Shown here: piece by piece, positions 5,568 through 5,644 of the stretch | How positions within the stretch are numbered: the stretch's first letter is position 1 | Layout: every line of letters starts with the position of its first letter | DNA from: Citricoccus sp. WCRC_4 | GTDB taxonomy: Bacteria; Actinomycetota; Actinomycetes; Actinomycetales; Micrococcaceae | Assembly (NCBI GenBank): GCA_026645375.1 | Contig: JAPFFX010000095.1 | Coordinates: 1 to 5,644 of the forward strand | Direction of reading: 5' to 3' | DNA: 5,644 nt | Translations under genes and position numbers: made by a program | Notes under the pieces: generated by a model | Told to the model about the DNA's origin: nothing | Database searches by the model: none | The model's input: only the letters and a program-made list of their open reading frames with translations

Positions 5568-5644
5568 GTGACCTCCAGCCCCATGCGCCAGTCCCGGCTG
5601 CCCCGTGAGGAGCGGCGGCGCCAGCTCCTGGATGCCGCGCAGCA
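5568..5644 (+). CDS. Probable TetR/AcrR-family transcriptional regulator, first 25 codons only
   Basis: Only the N-terminus is visible, cut by the right edge. RLPREERRRQLLDAAQ (residues 10-25) is the usual opening of the TetR_N DNA-binding domain: a basic start, then helix 1 leading toward the helix-turn-helix, which is itself outside the window. TetR proteins are generally dimeric repressors released by a small ligand, and many bind a palindrome in their own promoter; one is present at 5504-5517. The start is GTG at 5568, chosen for its well-placed Shine-Dalgarno. The gene lies 96 bases after hemA on the same strand and has its own probable promoter. The ligand and targets cannot be told. 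With so little sequence the family call is likely but not certain. Confidence 0.75.
   Translation, partial: MTSSPMRQSRLPREERRRQLLDAAQ

Overview
The window is very GC-rich, with coding third positions almost all G or C. It holds a haem-biosynthesis locus typical of a high-GC Gram-positive (Actinobacteria). The gene order, the HemA N-terminus (SLVASHTDLDLDTVAQ) and the ferrochelatase motifs (SFGGPE, NVTRGRG, YWGNRNWDPY) suggest the Micrococcaceae (Arthrobacter, Kocuria, Micrococcus, Citricoccus and relatives). I cannot fix the genus from this sequence.

Layout. On the minus strand, read right to left, are hemE (4014-2884), cgoX/hemY (2887-1379), chdC/hemQ (1259-522) and the 5' part of cpfC/hemH (522 to the left edge). 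On the plus strand, divergent from hemE across an 86-base gap, is hemA (4101-5471). It is followed by the first 25 codons of a probable TetR-family regulator (from 5568), cut by the right edge. Coding density is high. The only gaps are 1260-1378, 4015-4100 and 5472-5567, and all the likely control signals lie in them.

How the genes work together. HemA makes glutamate-1-semialdehyde from glutamyl-tRNA, the committed step of the C5 route. HemE makes coproporphyrinogen III, CgoX oxidises it to coproporphyrin III, CpfC inserts iron, and ChdC decarboxylates coprohaem to haem b. ChdC next to these enzymes marks the coproporphyrin-dependent branch of monoderm bacteria. The intermediate steps (hemL, hemB, hemC, hemD) are not in the window. 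hemE-cgoX overlap by 4 bases and chdC-cpfC by 1 base, but 119 bases separate the two pairs, which suggests two transcription or control units.

Most interesting signal. Two near-identical inverted repeats of the form TCTAC-N5-GTAGAA lie in the two haem-gene control regions: 1342-1358 before chdC, and 4074-4089 between hemE and hemA. They match at 14 of 16 bases. A related perfect palindrome (CTACCGGCCGGTAG, 5504-5517) overlaps the probable -10 box of the TetR gene. Together they could be operators of a local haem-synthesis regulon, with the adjacent TetR protein as one candidate regulator. This is inference. The genes themselves belong to well-known families, and I see no mobile element, CRISPR array, tRNA or rRNA.
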